A stretch of DNA of 64,000 bases from Micractinium sp. NFX-FRZ (Eukaryota; Chlorophyta; Trebouxiophyceae; Chlorellales; Chlorellaceae). Shown in pieces: positions 43,221 through 55,400 of this stretch (position 1 is the first letter of the stretch; every line of letters starts with the position of its first letter). The stretch covers positions 1 through 64,000 of the forward strand of contig JAPTJF010000239.1 in assembly GCA_029339195.1 (NCBI GenBank), given 5' to 3'. The notes beneath the pieces were generated by a model, which was not told the DNA's origin, searched no databases, and was given only the letters and a program-made list of their open reading frames with translations. The position numbers and the translations under genes are program-made.

Positions 43221-45132
43221 GGAGGGCCTAGGTCTAGTCGGTGGGCTCACGGGACGCCGGCAGCCGGCGCCTGCGTTGCAACCCGCCCCACCGGCGCGAC
43301 CACGAATTGACAGCGAACGGGCGCTGCAACCCCCGCCTTGCTCTACAGCACATTGATCCATTCTTGCACCAACCCTGTCCTGCCATCCATCCACCCATTT
43401 TCTCACATTTCCTCACAACTGCGTCATGCCCCACGCTGTCACGCGCAGACAAACCCACCTTGCCCCACCTTGCCTGCGCGCCAGCGCCATGCGGCGCCCC
43501 CCAATTTGGGGGCCCTGCTCTCTCCCCTTCCCCACTCCCCCTCTACAGAACAGACCGACAGCATCCACAGCATTCATCCTGCCTCACCGCGCCCCGGCTA
43601 CAATGCCCAATCGTACCTGCCGAAGCTGCTTGTCCCACGCCGCCCCCCCCCCTTCCCCTTTCCCGGCCAGTGTGCCAACGCTTCATGTTTCCCTCTGGCC
43701 CCGAATTCCTTCCCCTCTTCTGTTTCGCGCCATGCTTCAAACCTCGCCCCCAGCCTGCCCGGCGCTGGCCCGTGCTCCTTGGCAGCGCATGGCCCCCTTG
43801 TGTCTGACGGGGAGCGCGCTTGAGCCAGCCAGCTGCATCGCACGTCCCACGCCGACACCCTCCCATCTTCACACTCCGTGCAGCTGTCTTGCACCGAACC
43901 TGCCCTCCTTCCCACGAGCCTTATGCCCAGTGGGCCCTCCTTTCCTTGCTGTCCCACGCGCTCCTGCGCCCCCCTTGCCACTGCACTGTTCAGAAGCAGC
44001 AGCAGACACCCTCTTGCGTCCCAGCCCTCCCCTTCCCCCCTTATTCTTCTGCACCGCGTCCACAGCTTGCTTGCCAATTATGGGGGCGCCGGCCGGTGAC
44101 GTCACTGTGCACCCTTCTCTCCTCTCCCTCTCCATTTAGAAACAAGCACGGCACCCTGTGTTTCAAATAGGCACGGAATTGCATTGTATGCCCCGTCAGG
44201 CCTCGCTTCTGCACCTCGACCCGCCTGCATCGCTCCCTACTTGCCGCCCCTCCTAGCCTGCCGGCCGGGGATCATTTCATTGCTCGTTCGCTTGCGCTTT
44301 CATCGCCCCGCATTATTCTACACTGGATGACTGCCTGTCACACATTCGCTTGAGACGCACAGGGCTGAGCGAGTCAACCAGAGGTGCTAGTGACATTGCC
44401 GGCCTGCGCTGGGCATGCTGAGCTCGAGGGCCTCATCCGAGAGCGCGCGTGCGTCAGCGCGCGGTCCCGTGTGCCGCGGCTATTTGTGCCTGCAGCCGAG
44501 ACAGGCAGAGCTAATTCTTGGTCGCTTGCCCCCTAGAAGGCGCCCCGCTGGCCACGCACAGGACCGCGCTCGCGTAGCTGCAAGAAGCCAGCTAGCGGCT
44601 CCTCCAATATAAAGCGCGTTTCGCGAGCGCATAAGAGGCGGTGCTTTGCTCACGGGCTAGCAATCAATCACCGCTTGCGCAAGCAGCAAGCACGCGAAGG
44701 TGAGCAGACACCCTCACGGGTGTGGTGCACACAAGGGGAGGAGACGGGCGCAGAAGCCCGTCATAGCACTGCGGGGCTAATTGAGCGGCCGGTGCTGCCA
44801 CGCCCAGAACGGGCCACACTCCAGTGCTGCGCCCGTGCCTGCCTGCGCTGGGCGCACCGCTCACCCCGCCTCCCCTCCCTCTCACCCATGCAGCGCTCGT
44901 GCAAGAGCAAGCTCTTGGAGGCATCAAGCCGCTGGAAGCAAAGCAAGGTGAGCAGGGCAGCCGTTGTGGTTCAGCAGTGGAGGAAGTGGCTTCACCACCA
45001 AGTGGGCCAGGTGCCACAAGTCACCTGCGGTTCAGGAGTGTAACCAACGCCACTCCTCTGATCGCACGCTGCCGCCCCCCTGCCCTACCACCCCTGCAGT
45101 CCCCTCAACCCTCCCACCACCTCTCCAACACG
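43221..45132. other. Intergenic region, LOV-HK 3' end and Cys-rich gene promoter
   Basis: 1.9 kb without a supported gene. Pyrimidine-rich to about 44150, consistent with a long 3' UTR, then mixed. No TGTAA was noticed for LOV-HK. A TATA box for the next gene is at 44608. Confidence 0.5.
44608..44613 (+). promoter_or_regulatory. TATA box of the Cys-rich secreted protein gene
   Basis: TATAAA in a CCTCCAATATAAAGCG context, about 525 nt before the start codon. The 5' UTR may contain an intron (GTGAGC at 44700 and several later CAG sites). Confidence 0.45.
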
Positions 45133-45576
45133 ATGGCTTCCTACCACAAGCTCTCCCTGCTCCTGCTGGCCCTGCTGCTGGTGGGCTCCGCCTCCGCCCA
45201 GCTCGGCCTTGGCGGCCTGGCGCGCGGCGGCGGCGGCGGCGGCGGGCAGTGCCTGCTCAGCTCCGCCGAGATTGGCAAGATCGACTTCCGGGAGGTGGCC
45301 GGCGCCTGCCGGGCGGGCATCTCCCAGGCCGCCCTGTGCTCCTCCTGCGTGTGTGAGCTGGCAGAGGCCTTTGCGCCTGCAGTGCTGGCTGCGGGTATCA
45401 CTCCCGACAGCGCCGCTGGCATGAGCCGGGAGCAGGCCACCGCTCTGATCACAAACTGCGTGGGCGTCGCCCTGCCGGCGCTGCAGCGCGGCGGCGTGTC
45501 CCTGGGCACGCTCCTGCAGCTGCAGCAGTGCACCGCCCTGCCACCCTGCCTGCAGGCACTGGGCCAGGGTGCGTAA
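45133..45576 (+). CDS. Small secreted Cys-rich protein
   Basis: One exon, 147 residues. The start is chosen because it gives a clean signal peptide: MASYHKLSLLLLALLLVGSA, then SAQ, a likely cleavage site. The mature part has a Gly run and eight Cys: GGQC, GACRAG, ALCSSCVCEL, TNCVG, QQCTALPPC. The spacing is not that of lipid-transfer proteins. The helical pattern with Cys and an ending of short Leu-rich helices loosely recalls the SPARK domain of plant receptor ectodomains, but I cannot assign it. It is probably secreted to the wall or apoplast. The stop TAA lies within GGTGCGTAA, which also holds a possible donor, so a further exon is conceivable; the TGTAA 249 nt downstream argues the gene ends here. 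Confidence 0.7.
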   Translation: MASYHKLSLLLLALLLVGSASAQLGLGGLARGGGGGGGQCLLSSAEIGKIDFREVAGACRAGISQAALCSSCVCELAEAFAPAVLAAGITPDSAAGMSREQATALITNCVGVALPALQRGGVSLGTLLQLQQCTALPPCLQALGQGA

Positions 45577-45824
45577 TCCATCTGCCTTGCCCTTTGTGTG
45601 GCACAAAGTAACTCACAGTATGAAGTGTACCCTCCCGCACCCCTCCTGACCACCCACTGCGCTCCACCTGACCACTCGCTGCACCCCAGCCCCACCACCA
45701 CGCAAGCACGCACACAGCCCCACCGCCGCCACCACCCCCCTCCACCCCACCCACCCCCATCGTTTCTTCCTTCCATCCAACTTCCCTCTGGGACTCCTTT
45801 CTCACCTGCACGCACACTGCACCC

Positions 45825-45829
45825 TGTAA
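45825..45829 (+). terminator. TGTAA poly(A) signal of Cys-rich gene
   Basis: TGTAA in CACCCTGTAACAC, 249 nt after the stop on the coding strand. Confidence 0.5.
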
Positions 45830-45901
45830 CACATGTCACCATCCACCCCTGCACCATGTTTAGGCTCTACGCTTGGTCCCAGGGCGCGCTCTATGTGTGC
45901 G

Positions 45902-45906
45902 TTACA
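45902..45906 (-). terminator. TGTAA poly(A) signal of membrane-protein gene
   Basis: TTACA on plus, about 470 nt beyond the minus-strand stop at 46373. Confidence 0.4.
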
Positions 45907-46372
45907 CTGCAAATGAAATGGAGTGATTATGTAAGCTGCGCAGTGACTCGAGCATGCAGAAGCAGATGTGGGTCCTCCGGGGCAACGAAGAAGGAGGCGG
46001 GTGGCGCAGTGCATGCCACTGTCACAACAAGCCCGCAGGAGCGCAGTTCAACAGGCGCTTTTCCCGCTCTGCCGCCGCCGCCGCCGCTGTTGTGGCGAGG
46101 GCGCCGGGGCGAGCCAGGTGCAGGGGAAGGAGAGGCTGAGAGAGGATTGGAGGATGGGAGCGGCCATGGATCACCGATAGAGGATGGTTACTTGGTACTA
46201 GTAGCACATGTGCATTTGTTCGTTGGGAAGGCCGCCTTCAAGTGCAAGGCGAGGCAGGGAGGATGATGGGAGGCTGCTGGTGCCGCGCACGAGGCGACAT
46301 GGGTAGCACTCCGATCAGCCATATTTTGACGCTAGGTTCGGCAAGGAGGAAAGGGTGTGAGGGTGCATTCGT

Positions 46373-48371
46373 TCAAAACTCTCCAGGCAGGGGGGCCTGC
46401 TCTGCTAGTAGGGCCGATCGCGCGGCATGCAGGGCCACCGCCTGCGCCAGCAGCCACATGATGCCCACCAGCAGCCACAGAGCTGCTGCAGTGTACATCA
46501 CATCCATCCGGCAGCTCTCAATCATGAAGCAATTCAGCCGCTCGAACACGCCACCAGCTGCCGCCGCTGCCTGCCCAGCCCGCCGTGCTAACGTGGTGGG
46601 CAGGGAGCTGCCTGGCTGGCCCGCCCACCGCTGCCGCCGGCGCTGTCGCTGCTGCCGCCGCCATTGCCGATGCTCAGGCGTTGGCAGGGGCGCGCGTGAG
46701 GCGGCCACCAGCACTGGCACCAGCACGCCCAGCACAAGGAGGTGCCAGGTGAAGACGGAGAGGCACCGCAGCCGTGGGAGGGCAGATTCTGCGGGGAAGG
46801 AGGGATGTGAGCGGGCACACCAACGGGGGTTTGTTGCGGTTTGTGCTGGATGGAGTGTGCGGGTGGCGGATCCAGGTGGGCAGGCTGCGGCTGTCTAGGG
46901 CAGCAGGCAGGGCGTGCGAGGCACAACAGCCTGCGACTCCTGGCAGACTGACCCCACCCGCCCTGGGGATTACTGGTGGTGGGCGCCCCAGATTCAGGGC
47001 GCTGCTGTGGCCACGCCGGAAGGGGGCGAGCGGCGCGCGAGGCATGGGCCTCGTGGGCACGCCAGTGCCTGCAATCCGTGCCTGCTGCCTTGCTAACTTT
47101 CAGGCAACACTTCAGGTGCCGCTCCCTGAGCTGCGTGCACAGGGGCCTGCTGCCAGAGCGGACCCCTTTGTGCACCACACGGACGTGAACTTTCACCGCA
47201 CAAGATGACACACTGTCGGCACTCCAACCACACCCTCACCCGGTATCTGCGGCACCCCTGAAGCTGCGCCCGTGGCCAGCGCGTGCAACGGCAGCCCAAA
47301 GGGCAGCGCCTGCAGGACCTCCCACAGCACCGCCAGCCGGCGCTGGGTGAGCGGGTCGCCGAGCAGCATTGTGCCGCAGTAGTCTGCGTTGGTGGCGAGC
47401 AGCGGGATGATGGCGGCATGCTGCGCCAGCACGGCGAGCGGCGGCTGGTGCAGCACCAGGGCGGTCACCAGCACAGACAGGAGCCGCGTGCCTGCGTGGC
47501 CGGGGGTGGGGGGCAATGCCGGCAGCGACTTGTAAGCTTGACGGGATGGCCAGTGCAACCGTGTGGCGGCGGGTGGGTGAAAAACAAGGGAAGCGGCAGG
47601 CGGCGCGCATGCACGGACGGGGGATGTGCCCTTTGCACTTCCTAGGATGTCCAAATGTCATCCACGCATGATGAGTGAGCAACAGTTACTAGCTCGGATC
47701 AGCACGGCTGTGCAGTAGATTGCAAGCCTGACAGCCCAACTCATGCTCATGCCATCAGCCTCTGCAGCCCGCCTCCGTCCCCAGCGCTGCTCATGATCAC
47801 CGCTGGAGGCAGGCACCCAGCGGGCACCCAGCAGGCACCAACACCCAGCCGGTAGCAGGCACCCGGCAAGCACCCAGCTGGCGGCCAGCACCCAACTGCT
47901 CACCGCTGGTGGCCAGCACCCAGTCGCGCAGCGCGCCCAGCGCGCCCGGCCGGGCTGCTTGCCCCATGGCGGTCGCTGCCCCCTCCTGCACACAGCAGCA
48001 CAGCAGGTTTGCGGGGCAGCACAGCAGCCGAGTTGACGCGGTGCAGGAGCGGGTGCTGTGAGGCCGTGAGTTGCTGTGAGGATGGGAAGGCCGGCAGGCA
48101 ACCCTGTACAGGCAGCCAGCGGCATGCGCTGTGCTGCAATCAGTGCAGACCCGCCCTGGCCCGACCTGCCTTGGCCTCTGCGACCGACCCTGCGCTCCCC
48201 CTGATCCGCCTCCGCCCTCACACTCGGTCTTGCACCAACCCTCTGACACTGCCCCTCGCCCCCTTGCTTGCCCCAGTCCCGCCAGTGAATCGCCGTTCCC
48301 GCCCTGCCACTTACCCATGAAGACCAGGAGAGGAGGGATTGGGCTAGCCTAAGCAGTGTGACGCCCGCCAC
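46373..48371 (-). CDS. Small multi-pass membrane protein of unknown function
   Basis: Minus-strand exons 48371-48315, 47985-47904, 47491-47240 and 46788-46373, 268 residues, all phases consistent (GTAAGT, GTGAGC and GTGAGG donors). About four hydrophobic segments: LLSVLVTALVLHQPPLAVLA with HAAIIPLL, LWEVLQALPFGLPLHAL, FTWHLLVLGVLVPVLVAA and YTAAALWLLVGIMWLLAQAV, with a basic loop (RRQQRQRRRQRW) between the last two. I do not recognise a family. An alternative first exon may exist: the frame at 48531-48349 encodes MASHTVLLVCLLLPLFLSPP, a convincing signal peptide, but I could not find a clean splice joining it. The first exon MAGVTLLRLAQSLLSWSSW is therefore less certain than the rest. Confidence 0.6.
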
Positions 48372-50390
48372 TCTTCAAATGAAATGAATGGAGGGTTCCC
48401 ATGGATTTGGGCGTGAGGGGTGGAGATAGCATGGGCATAGGGGGAGATGCGTCAGCAGGAGGCGGTGACAGGAAGAGCGGCAGGAGCAGGCAGACCAGAA
48501 GGACGGTGTGGCTTGCCATTTGCCATGCCATGCCATGCCGCTACGCACAGGCTGCCCCACTCGACTGTGGAGAGAGCACACATGCCCAAATGCCTAGCCT
48601 GTTGCAAGCCGGTCTGCTGACACGGGCGGGTGTGTTTGCAGCAGCATTGCGTGCTAAGCGCTTCAGGCAGCCTTTCGCACAGCTGACGGCAATATGAGGG
48701 TCACCTGTGTGCAAGCCACGTGTCGTGTGGGAGGAAGGCGGACAGGGCGAGGGCAGCTGCCTGCACCGCCCCGCGAGCTGCATGCCGCAGGTGCCACAAT
48801 GGTTCAGAGCCCTTGTGCCTCGCCGCTTGTAGTATCAATAAAGCAGCGCCCCAGAGTAGCAAAACTTGCTCGGCCGCGCGCTCCAGGCGGTGCCGCCCAG
48901 GGCCGTGCTCGGCGCCGCCGCTGCCTGCTGCTGGCGGAACTGGCGTTTGCTGCTGCGCATCCCCCAGCGGCGCTCGCTCCATCTGCGGCTCCCTGTTGCG
49001 GGAGATTGCTTGGTCGTCAAAGAGCCGCGCTTTGCATATTACGGTAGAGTCCTTCCGTGCCAAAGTGGTGGCTCACGGCCGCCGCCGCAACAAGCCCCCG
49101 AGTGTCCACTCTATGGTGAAAGGCAGTTCAGATAGTATGGCTCGCCGTTTTTCACGGTGCTCAGAAGAAGGTTGGTGGGAATCCCGTGGCGCTGGCGGGG
49201 CCCAACATGTCCCTTGGAGGCTCCGCGCCGCGCCTTGCATTGGATTATTGCCATCACATCAAGTCATACATTGATCTGGGGTCGCGCACTTCCTAACCAC
49301 GCCATCGCGCCGCGAAAAAGCGCTTTCGCTGCTCTCTGCCTCCCCGAGGCACTATATAACGTGGTATCGAGAGCGATTAGAACGTGCAGGCCGTGCCGAT
49401 GAGCTGCGCAGGGTGCAGAGGCGCAGCGCTACCTGAGGCGCCAGCGCCAGGCGCCGCCGCCGAGGCGTTGGCACTGCTTGCTCTCAATGTAGGTATGCTG
49501 ATTGTGCGTCTTGTAGTTTTCAATACCACTGAATGCCCTGGCTGTGCAATCTTCGCGAGGACAGCAGGTTGCCTCACCCGCCAGCCACCGCTGGCCCAAA
49601 CACAGCCACGTTTGGCCCTTCACCGCACGCGGGCACCACACCAGAGTTGCATTCCTGACTGTACGTCGCCAGGAGCACGGTATTGAAACTGGAATGATTG
49701 ATACTCGGGTTACTAGGTGGGCCAGTTCATACGTCAAGTGGGTGGTCCCGATGGCCATCTGAGCCCCGCCCCCCTCTCGGTACCGCCAAACAAGGCCAGC
49801 CACATACTGTCCAGGCACCCCTGGCCGACGCAGCTGGCGCACGCTGCTGCTTCTACAAGTGAGGCAGAAGCAAGAGGGGACGAGATCTGTTAATAAGATT
49901 AGCAACAGTGCAGTGGGTGCGCCTGGTGGCAAGCCAGGCTGCCCGTCCCAACAGCTGGAAGCGTTGGGCTGGCACGGCTGCCCTTGCAGCAAAGGCCGTG
50001 TTTCCCCGAAGCCTGTAATGCAGGCTTGGGCAATGGTGAGGTGAAGCCTTCAGTCGGCGCCATAGGGCAGGCATACATCCCACCACTGAGGTCACTTGCC
50101 TTCAATCTGCTGCCCCACTCGCGCTGCCGTGGGCGCCACTGCCGCTGCCGGCGCACCGCAATCCCGCCTCACCCCGCAGGCTGCTGCAGGCTGCCTGCCA
50201 TGCTGGCTCAACGATGCTCCTCAGACAAAGGGATACGTCTGCGTAGACAACCATTCTGGGCATATGTCGTGTGTGGCGCCCGAGGTGGGAAGAAAGCGGC
50301 AGCAGGGCAGAGAAGGCTAGCAGGCACCCTGCCCTGCTGCCCCAGCCGCAAGGTTCTTCTGGCAGCCCTGGGGCAGCATCCGAGGCAGCC
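48372..50390. other. 2.0 kb intergenic region with a TATA box
   Basis: No gene I can support. TATATAA at 49353-49359 in CTATATAAC, preceded by a GC-rich stretch, looks like a core promoter for a plus transcript starting near 49385. A frame from ATG 49399 (MSCAGCRGAALPEAPAPGAA) follows, but no exon chain or family is evident. It could be a distal promoter of the next gene with a 5' UTR intron. Confidence 0.35.
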
Positions 50391-51840
50391 ATGAGGCGCC
50401 GCGCACGTGTTCCGCTATGCTGCCTGGTCGCGGCTCTTTGCAGCGCGGGCTTTGGACGCACCCAGGAGGTAGGTCCAGGACAGAGGGTTGCACACATGTG
50501 GCTCTGGGTGCTTAGCTCAGCTGAATCAGCGCGGGCGGCGCCATGCTGCCGCCGCCTACACAGGTCTGCCGCTGCTAGTTCCACTTCGCTCCTGCCTGCC
50601 CTTCAGATTTCAATGACCCTGCCCTCTCTCACGTCACTGCTGCAGAGGCCGCCAAGGCCTTCAGCGCTGGCGCCGCCACCAGCGGCGCCAGGCTCTGCCC
50701 CGGCGCCGCCATCGCCCGCCCCTGCACCGGCCCAGCCGGCTCCTGGGCCGCCGGGGCCTGCGCCCCCACCCAGCCCTGCTGGTAGCACTCCTCCAGCACC
50801 CAAACCAGCTGCTGCGCCCGGGGCAGAGGGCGGCAGGGCGCTGTATGCTGCCCTCGACTACAACGCATCCACTGCCGCCTGCCCAGAGTTTGACCCCGCC
50901 TCTGCCACCTGGAGCGACCCTTCCCAGGCCACCACACGCTACAGTGAGCTGGGTGCCGGCAGGTCACCGCCAGCTTTGGGTGCTCGCCGCTTCGCCCCCC
51001 TAGAGTGGCCATGGAAAGCGCCCCTCCCCTTCCCTGGCCTGCAACCCCCGGCTCACCCTTGTACGACGGGCGTTCAAGTCCAGGTGTTCAAGTGGTGTGC
51101 AAGTCAAGTCAAACAAACATGCAAACCCTGCTGCCCTGAACCCGCCTGCTGCTGCTTCCGAGCAGGTTCCTTTGGAGCGGGGGTGTCCCCGGACCCACAG
51201 CGCACAAAGCAGCTTGCGGGCTTGATCTGCTCGGACCCCCAAGCTGCTGGCAGCCAATTGGTGGAGGCGGTGCGAGGGGGAGGCGAGCGGGCACAGGCCG
51301 GTCTGGCTGCTGTTGCCGGGGCGGCCGGCTGCGGCGCTGCGCTCGACACCGCGCTTCTGGCGGCGCTAGATCAAGTCAACCCTGGGCTGGACCCTTCAGA
51401 CGTGCCTGCCACCAGAGAGTGAGTGTAGCATGTAACTGGGCCAGTGTGGCGCCAGCAGGGGCAGCAGTGCCGGGGTGACAGCCGATGCCAGCAAGCAGTG
51501 TGTGCACCATGCAGTGCATGCTGGCAGCAGTCGCAGGCCGCCTTGCTGGCTGCCATGCCCCGGACCTGCTGCACATTGCGTCCCACCAGTCAGTCAGCTG
51601 CCTGGCCCTCGTGTGCCCGCCTAATCACTCCTCTGGAGGCTTGGCAGCGCTTGCCCTAGCATGCTCCTTCTCCTTCTCATTACTTTCTCCCCTTTCTGCT
51701 GCAGTTTCCTCTCCCTCTTTGTCAGCGCGGCTGATGCAATCGGCCTGGCTGCCTGCGGCACGCTTGCGGTCGTGGACACAGCGGCTGCGAAGGTACTGCA
51801 ACAGGACTCTTTCCACACTGGCCTCGCCGTTGCACCATAG
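50391..51840 (+). CDS. Secreted Pro/Ala-rich protein of unknown function
   Basis: Exons 50391-50468, 50607-50943, 51166-51418 and 51705-51840, 267 residues, phases consistent. The first exon is a signal peptide: MRRRARVPLCCLVAALCSAG, then FGRTQE. Next is a Pro/Ala hinge (PAPPSPAPAPAQPAPGPPGP) like arabinogalactan or extensin linkers. The rest is a helical domain with repeated Ala/Leu helices: QRTKQLAGLICSD, SQLVEAVRGGGERA, LDTALLAALDQV, FLSLFVSAADAIGLAACGTL. I do not recognise the fold. The last exon is read through a weak GTACTG to TAG at 51840. A wall or extracellular role is inferred from the signal and hinge only. Confidence 0.65.
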
Positions 51841-52496
51841 TGCATCCTGACGTTGCAGGCACACTGCACGGCAGCAAGCTGGGCCGGACTTATGTGCAGC
51901 TGGTTCGAGAGGTTTGAAAAGGTTTGAAAAGGTTTGAAGCAGTTCAGTGCACGTTGTTGCAACCTTGCACAGCCTGCACGCACCTAGGTGCCCTCTCAAG
52001 GCCCATCACCTGCATCCCTCTTCAGCCCCACTTGTCTTTGATTACAGCACATGCGCCAAGGCCAGACGGCATGTGCGGTCCTAGAATGGCCCTCGGTGCA
52101 TGCAGCGCCTTGCTGCGCCGCCGTTGTATATGCATAGTTCCACCTTCCTCACCGCGGCGGTGTGACAAGACCACCCTGCTTGGCACCTGGCTCCACATCC
52201 CCGCTCCACATTTCCCCCTTTGTGCGGCAGCCAATTCTAATGCATGCCCACGAGGGCCATCGCTCGAAGGATTTGTGTATGATTTACACATGGATAGGTA
52301 TGAGTGAAGAAATCAGAAGGCCAGCAGGCTGTACACACAAGCAGAGGGCAGCAGAAGGGAGAGCAGAGAAAGAGGTAACTGGGAAAGGCATCACAGTCGC
52401 TGTTGATCAAGTTGATGAACAGAGTTGTAGGAATAGAGACAGTCTTGGGCACAGAGCATAGTATGGTACACAAGGTGGTTGTGAGAGCATGCAAGC
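51841..52496. other. Convergent 3' UTRs of secreted and coiled-coil genes
   Basis: No gene. AGGTTTGAAA is tandemly repeated at about 51910-51940. A minus-strand TGTAA (TTACA, 52284-52288) fits the end of the coiled-coil gene. Confidence 0.5.
52284..52288 (-). terminator. TGTAA poly(A) signal of coiled-coil gene
   Basis: TTACA on plus, about 210 nt after the stop. The stop codon itself also lies in a TGTAA (CTG TAA, 52497-52501), which would give almost no 3' UTR, so the downstream one is preferred. Confidence 0.45.
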
Positions 52497-55400
52497 TTAC
52501 AGCCGCCTGCCGGCGGCACTGCTGCTCATTGTGCTGCCAGTGGGGTCACGTGCGGCGGTGCCCATCCCGCTGCTGCCTGCACTGCCCAGTGCTGGAAACC
52601 CTCCCCTTTGCCACGTCGAAGGCGCTACGGCAGCGCTGCCACCGCCGCCGCTGCTGGCGGCAGCAATGCTGGCGGTGCGCAGCTGGCGCAGCTGTGTCTC
52701 CCGGTCGCCCAGCTGGCGCTTCAGGGCATCCGCCTCTTTGGTGCTCCAGTGCAGCTGCTCCTTGAGCCGACTCAGCGATGCCTGGCTCTGCTGCTGCTTG
52801 GCCTGCGGGGGCGCAGGTAGCAGGCAGCACCAGCAACATAGTAAGAAGCAATGGCACCAGGCAGGCAGGCAGGCAGGCAGGCAGGCGGACGGACCACTAC
52901 ACAGGCAGGCAGGCAGCTTCCAGGCACTGCCACTGCCCTGAGGAGGCAGCCAAACCATGGCCTGCAGGTCCACCCACAGCCCGCCCCCGCCTGCCCTCCA
53001 ACCCACCTCTGCCTCCACCGTCTGCCGGCCCTTGGTGGCAATAGCCGCCTCCAAGTGAGCCAGCTGGGCCACAAGTGAGCTGATTTCGCAGTCCCGGCGG
53101 TGCACCTGCACGAGTCCAGCAGGCCCAGGTTAAGCAGGTGTGTGGGGGGCCGTCAGAACAAGGGGCGCAGCGAGCAGGGCAAGCTGTGTGCCCAAGCTCT
53201 GAAGAGCTGAGAGGCGCACACCCCAGGCGCAAACCCCACCTGGATCAGGGTGCGCCCCACCAGCTGCTGCACTACTGGCACCCAGCAGCTTGCCCTGCTC
53301 TGTGAGGCTTGTCTTTATTCATTCCACACCACAAGCCATTCAGCAGCCTCATCGAACTGCAAGTGTAACCCTGACCCAACTTTGAAAGGACACAACACCG
53401 ATCTACCTGCAGCAGGATTTCGTCCACCAGCTGCTCCACCGCCATCCCGCTGCCGCCAGCCCCCCCGCTGGCACCAGCCGCCAGCGATGCCAGCAGCAAG
53501 TCGTCTGCGCCCTCCCCGCCCGCAGACGCCTGCAGCTGCTGCAGGGTGCTGCTGAGCACCGCCACTCCCCGCTGGTAGCGCTGCAGCGCGTCTGCCACGG
53601 CTGCCTCCCGAGAAGCCACGTGCCGGCGCTCCGCCAACGCGCGCGCCGCCTCCGTCTCCGCCTTGGCTGCCTGCGAGCGGCACACCTCTGCCTGCTTCTC
53701 CGCCACCGCCGCCACCTGCTGCGCCTGCGTCAGCTGCTGCTGCGCCTGCGCCAGCTGCTGCTGCAGAGACGCCACCTGGCCAGCCAGCTGCTGCTGCTGG
53801 GCAGCCGCCTCGGCTGCCCCCTGCTGCTGCTGCTGCATGCTGTCCAGCGCTGCCTGCAGGCCCTCCAAGGCAGCGCTCTGCTGCTCCACTGCCTCGAGCG
53901 CCTCCCGGTGCTGCTGCTCGCTGGCTGCCAGGCGCTCCTGCAGCTGGCGCACCTGGGCCTCAGCCACCGCTGCAGCCCTGCGCCCCTCCTCCGACTGCTG
54001 CTCTGCACCCGCCAGCTGCGCCTGCAGGTCCTGCGCCTGCCGCAGCAGCTGCTGCTCCGCCTGGCGTGCTGCATCCAGCCGCGCCGCTAGCCCGGAAGCG
54101 CTGCCATCGGCGGCTGCACCAGTGGCCACCTTCTGCTGCCTGAGTTGCTCTTGCAGGTCGCCCACCTGCCGCGCGGCGGCGACTGCCTCCTGCCGTGCAG
54201 TTGTCAGGTCGGCCTTCAGGCCAGCTGCCTGCTGCCGCAGAGCATCGACGTCAGAGTGGGCTAGCTTCTCCAGCTGCACGGCGTGCTGCAGCTCCCGCAC
54301 CTGCTTGACCAGAGCACAGGAGGGCAGCGCAGGGCAGGGCAAGGCTGGGGCTTAACATGCAGGCCAGAAGGTGGCAGTGGTAGGGGCAAGGGGCCGCGGC
54401 CTCTTCCTGCCTGCTGAACCAAGCAAGGCAGATAACATGGGGAGCACCTGAAGCATGCGGCAGCGCGCAAGCGGCGCTCATTCCCATACACACACCGCCA
54501 CCCACATAATAGGGACGGGTGTACCTTCCAGTGTCCCCACCCCACCTGCGCCTCTGCAATGTCCAGCCGCTGCTGCAGGCGGTGCGCCTGCTGCTGCGCC
54601 CCCGCCGCCGCTGCCTGTGCCTCCTGCGCTGCACCAGCGTCCGCCTCTGCCGCTGCCTGCGCCTCCAGCAGTGCCGCTTCGCACTCAGTGCACCGCACAG
54701 TGAGCGCCTGTTCCTCGTCTCGTGCCGCCATCAACCGCTGCTCTGCTGCCTCAAGTAGGTCCTGAAGCTCCCGAATGACGCCGCTGCTCTCGTGCTGCTG
54801 CTCCGATAGCTGCTGCACAGCCGCGCTGGCCGCTTCCAGCTCTGAGCGCGTGTGGTTGAGGCCGTCCTGAGCCTGCAGTGCAGCGTGCCATAGGACAGGG
54901 AAAGGTGCGGAGGTGCTCTGGGCAAGAGGTGGAGGGGAGGGTGGGGGCAAAGCAAGGGCAAGCCATCCAATACTGTTCGGGCCCGGCAGACAGGCAGGCA
55001 GGTGAATGCCAGAAGTCGCAGCCAGCTGGCAGCAGCGAGCATATTGATCATACAACACGCACAGAGAGTGAGTGCCACCCTGGTGACCACAGGCACCATG
55101 TGCCCCACCTGCTCCAGCTCCTGCTGCAGCTGCAGCAGCTGGGCATCCTTTGCGCTGCACGCCTGGCGCCACAGCCCAACGATGCGGTCCAGGCTGCCCA
55201 GTGCATCAGCCGCCGCCGCGCCCTCCCCGGTACCCTGCTGCAGCGCTGCGGTGGCGGCCAGCGGGGCGGGGGCGGCCAGCAGCGTCGCATCATCCGTTTG
55301 CGTGCCCTCTGTCACACCGCCACCACCGGCTGCAGCGCTGCAGCCGCGGGCGCCGCCCACTGTTCGCAGGCGCGCCTGCAGGGCATCCACCAGTGCGTTG

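Larger units (their letters stand above)
45577..46372. other. Convergent 3' UTRs
   Basis: No gene. It holds a plus TGTAA (45825) and a minus TGTAA (45902-45906 on plus as TTACA) only about 75 nt apart, so the two transcripts probably end close together. Confidence 0.55.
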
